A stretch of 37,874 bases of DNA from Priapulus caudatus. Taxonomy: Eukaryota; Priapulida; Priapulimorpha; Priapulimorphida; Priapulidae. Numbering within the stretch: the first letter of the stretch is position 1; every line of letters starts with the position of its first letter. A program made the translations under genes and the position numbers. The stretch is from assembly GCF_000485595.1 (NCBI RefSeq), contig NW_014577931.1:89640-127513 (forward strand), written 5' to 3'. The notes below the pieces were generated by a model. It saw only the letters and a list, made by a program, of their open reading frames with translations, was not told where the DNA came from and searched no databases. Positions 37,110 through 37,874 of the stretch are shown here, one piece after another.

Positions 37110-37874
<765 letters not shown>

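Overview
This is eukaryotic genomic DNA, most likely from a marine or other invertebrate animal. Coding sequence is split by GT-AG introns with matching phases. Introns and flanks are full of microsatellites, minisatellites and small non-autonomous DNA transposons. The species cannot be named from the sequence. A 10-N gap (15885-15894) and a single N (31035) mark assembly joins.

The left two thirds (1 to about 26010) is one minus-strand gene for a very large secreted lipid-carrier protein of the large lipid transfer protein (LLTP) superfamily, closest in layout to apolipophorin-II/I or apolipoprotein B. I could join 38 coding exons, from the ATG at 25946 to a donor at 230, with every splice phase consistent. 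Together they give 12,850 coding bases, about 4,283 residues, and the gene runs off the left edge. Reading along the protein: signal peptide; lipid-transport (Vitellogenin_N) module in exons 3-12; DUF1943-like and DUF1081-like regions in exons 13-18; a huge beta-rich lipid-belt region made of a repeated T/S-P-F-x-x-Y/F-E motif, held almost wholly in two giant exons (10031-13176 and 6922-9835); a tyrosine-rich, probably amphipathic-helical region (exons 28-33) preceded by an R-T-K-R dibasic site; a von Willebrand factor type D domain (exons 35-37); and a C8-like cysteine-rich segment (exon 38). A TATA box lies at 26002-26008, about 56-62 bases upstream of the ATG.

Introns carry many simple repeats, a 35-bp minisatellite (20355-20985), a 31-bp minisatellite (13569-13781), a CTG/TTG triplet tract (18535-18776), a fold-back repeat (6383-6811), a perfect 42-bp palindrome (21054-21095), and short duplications of exon 3' ends together with their donor sites (exons 7, 14 and 30).

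The right third (about 26010-37874) has no convincing intact gene. It holds microsatellites, a frame-broken THAP-domain remnant (29523-29650), a GC-rich-ended transposon-like element (30364-30611) with relatives near 35400 and 37075-37108, a suspicious noisy repeat of about 650 bp across the N at 31035, a purine-rich minisatellite (31745-32935) followed by its reverse complement, a 191-bp MITE with 9-bp target-site duplications (33532-33722), a strong inverted repeat (34146-34224), and two CpG-rich stretches of unknown role.
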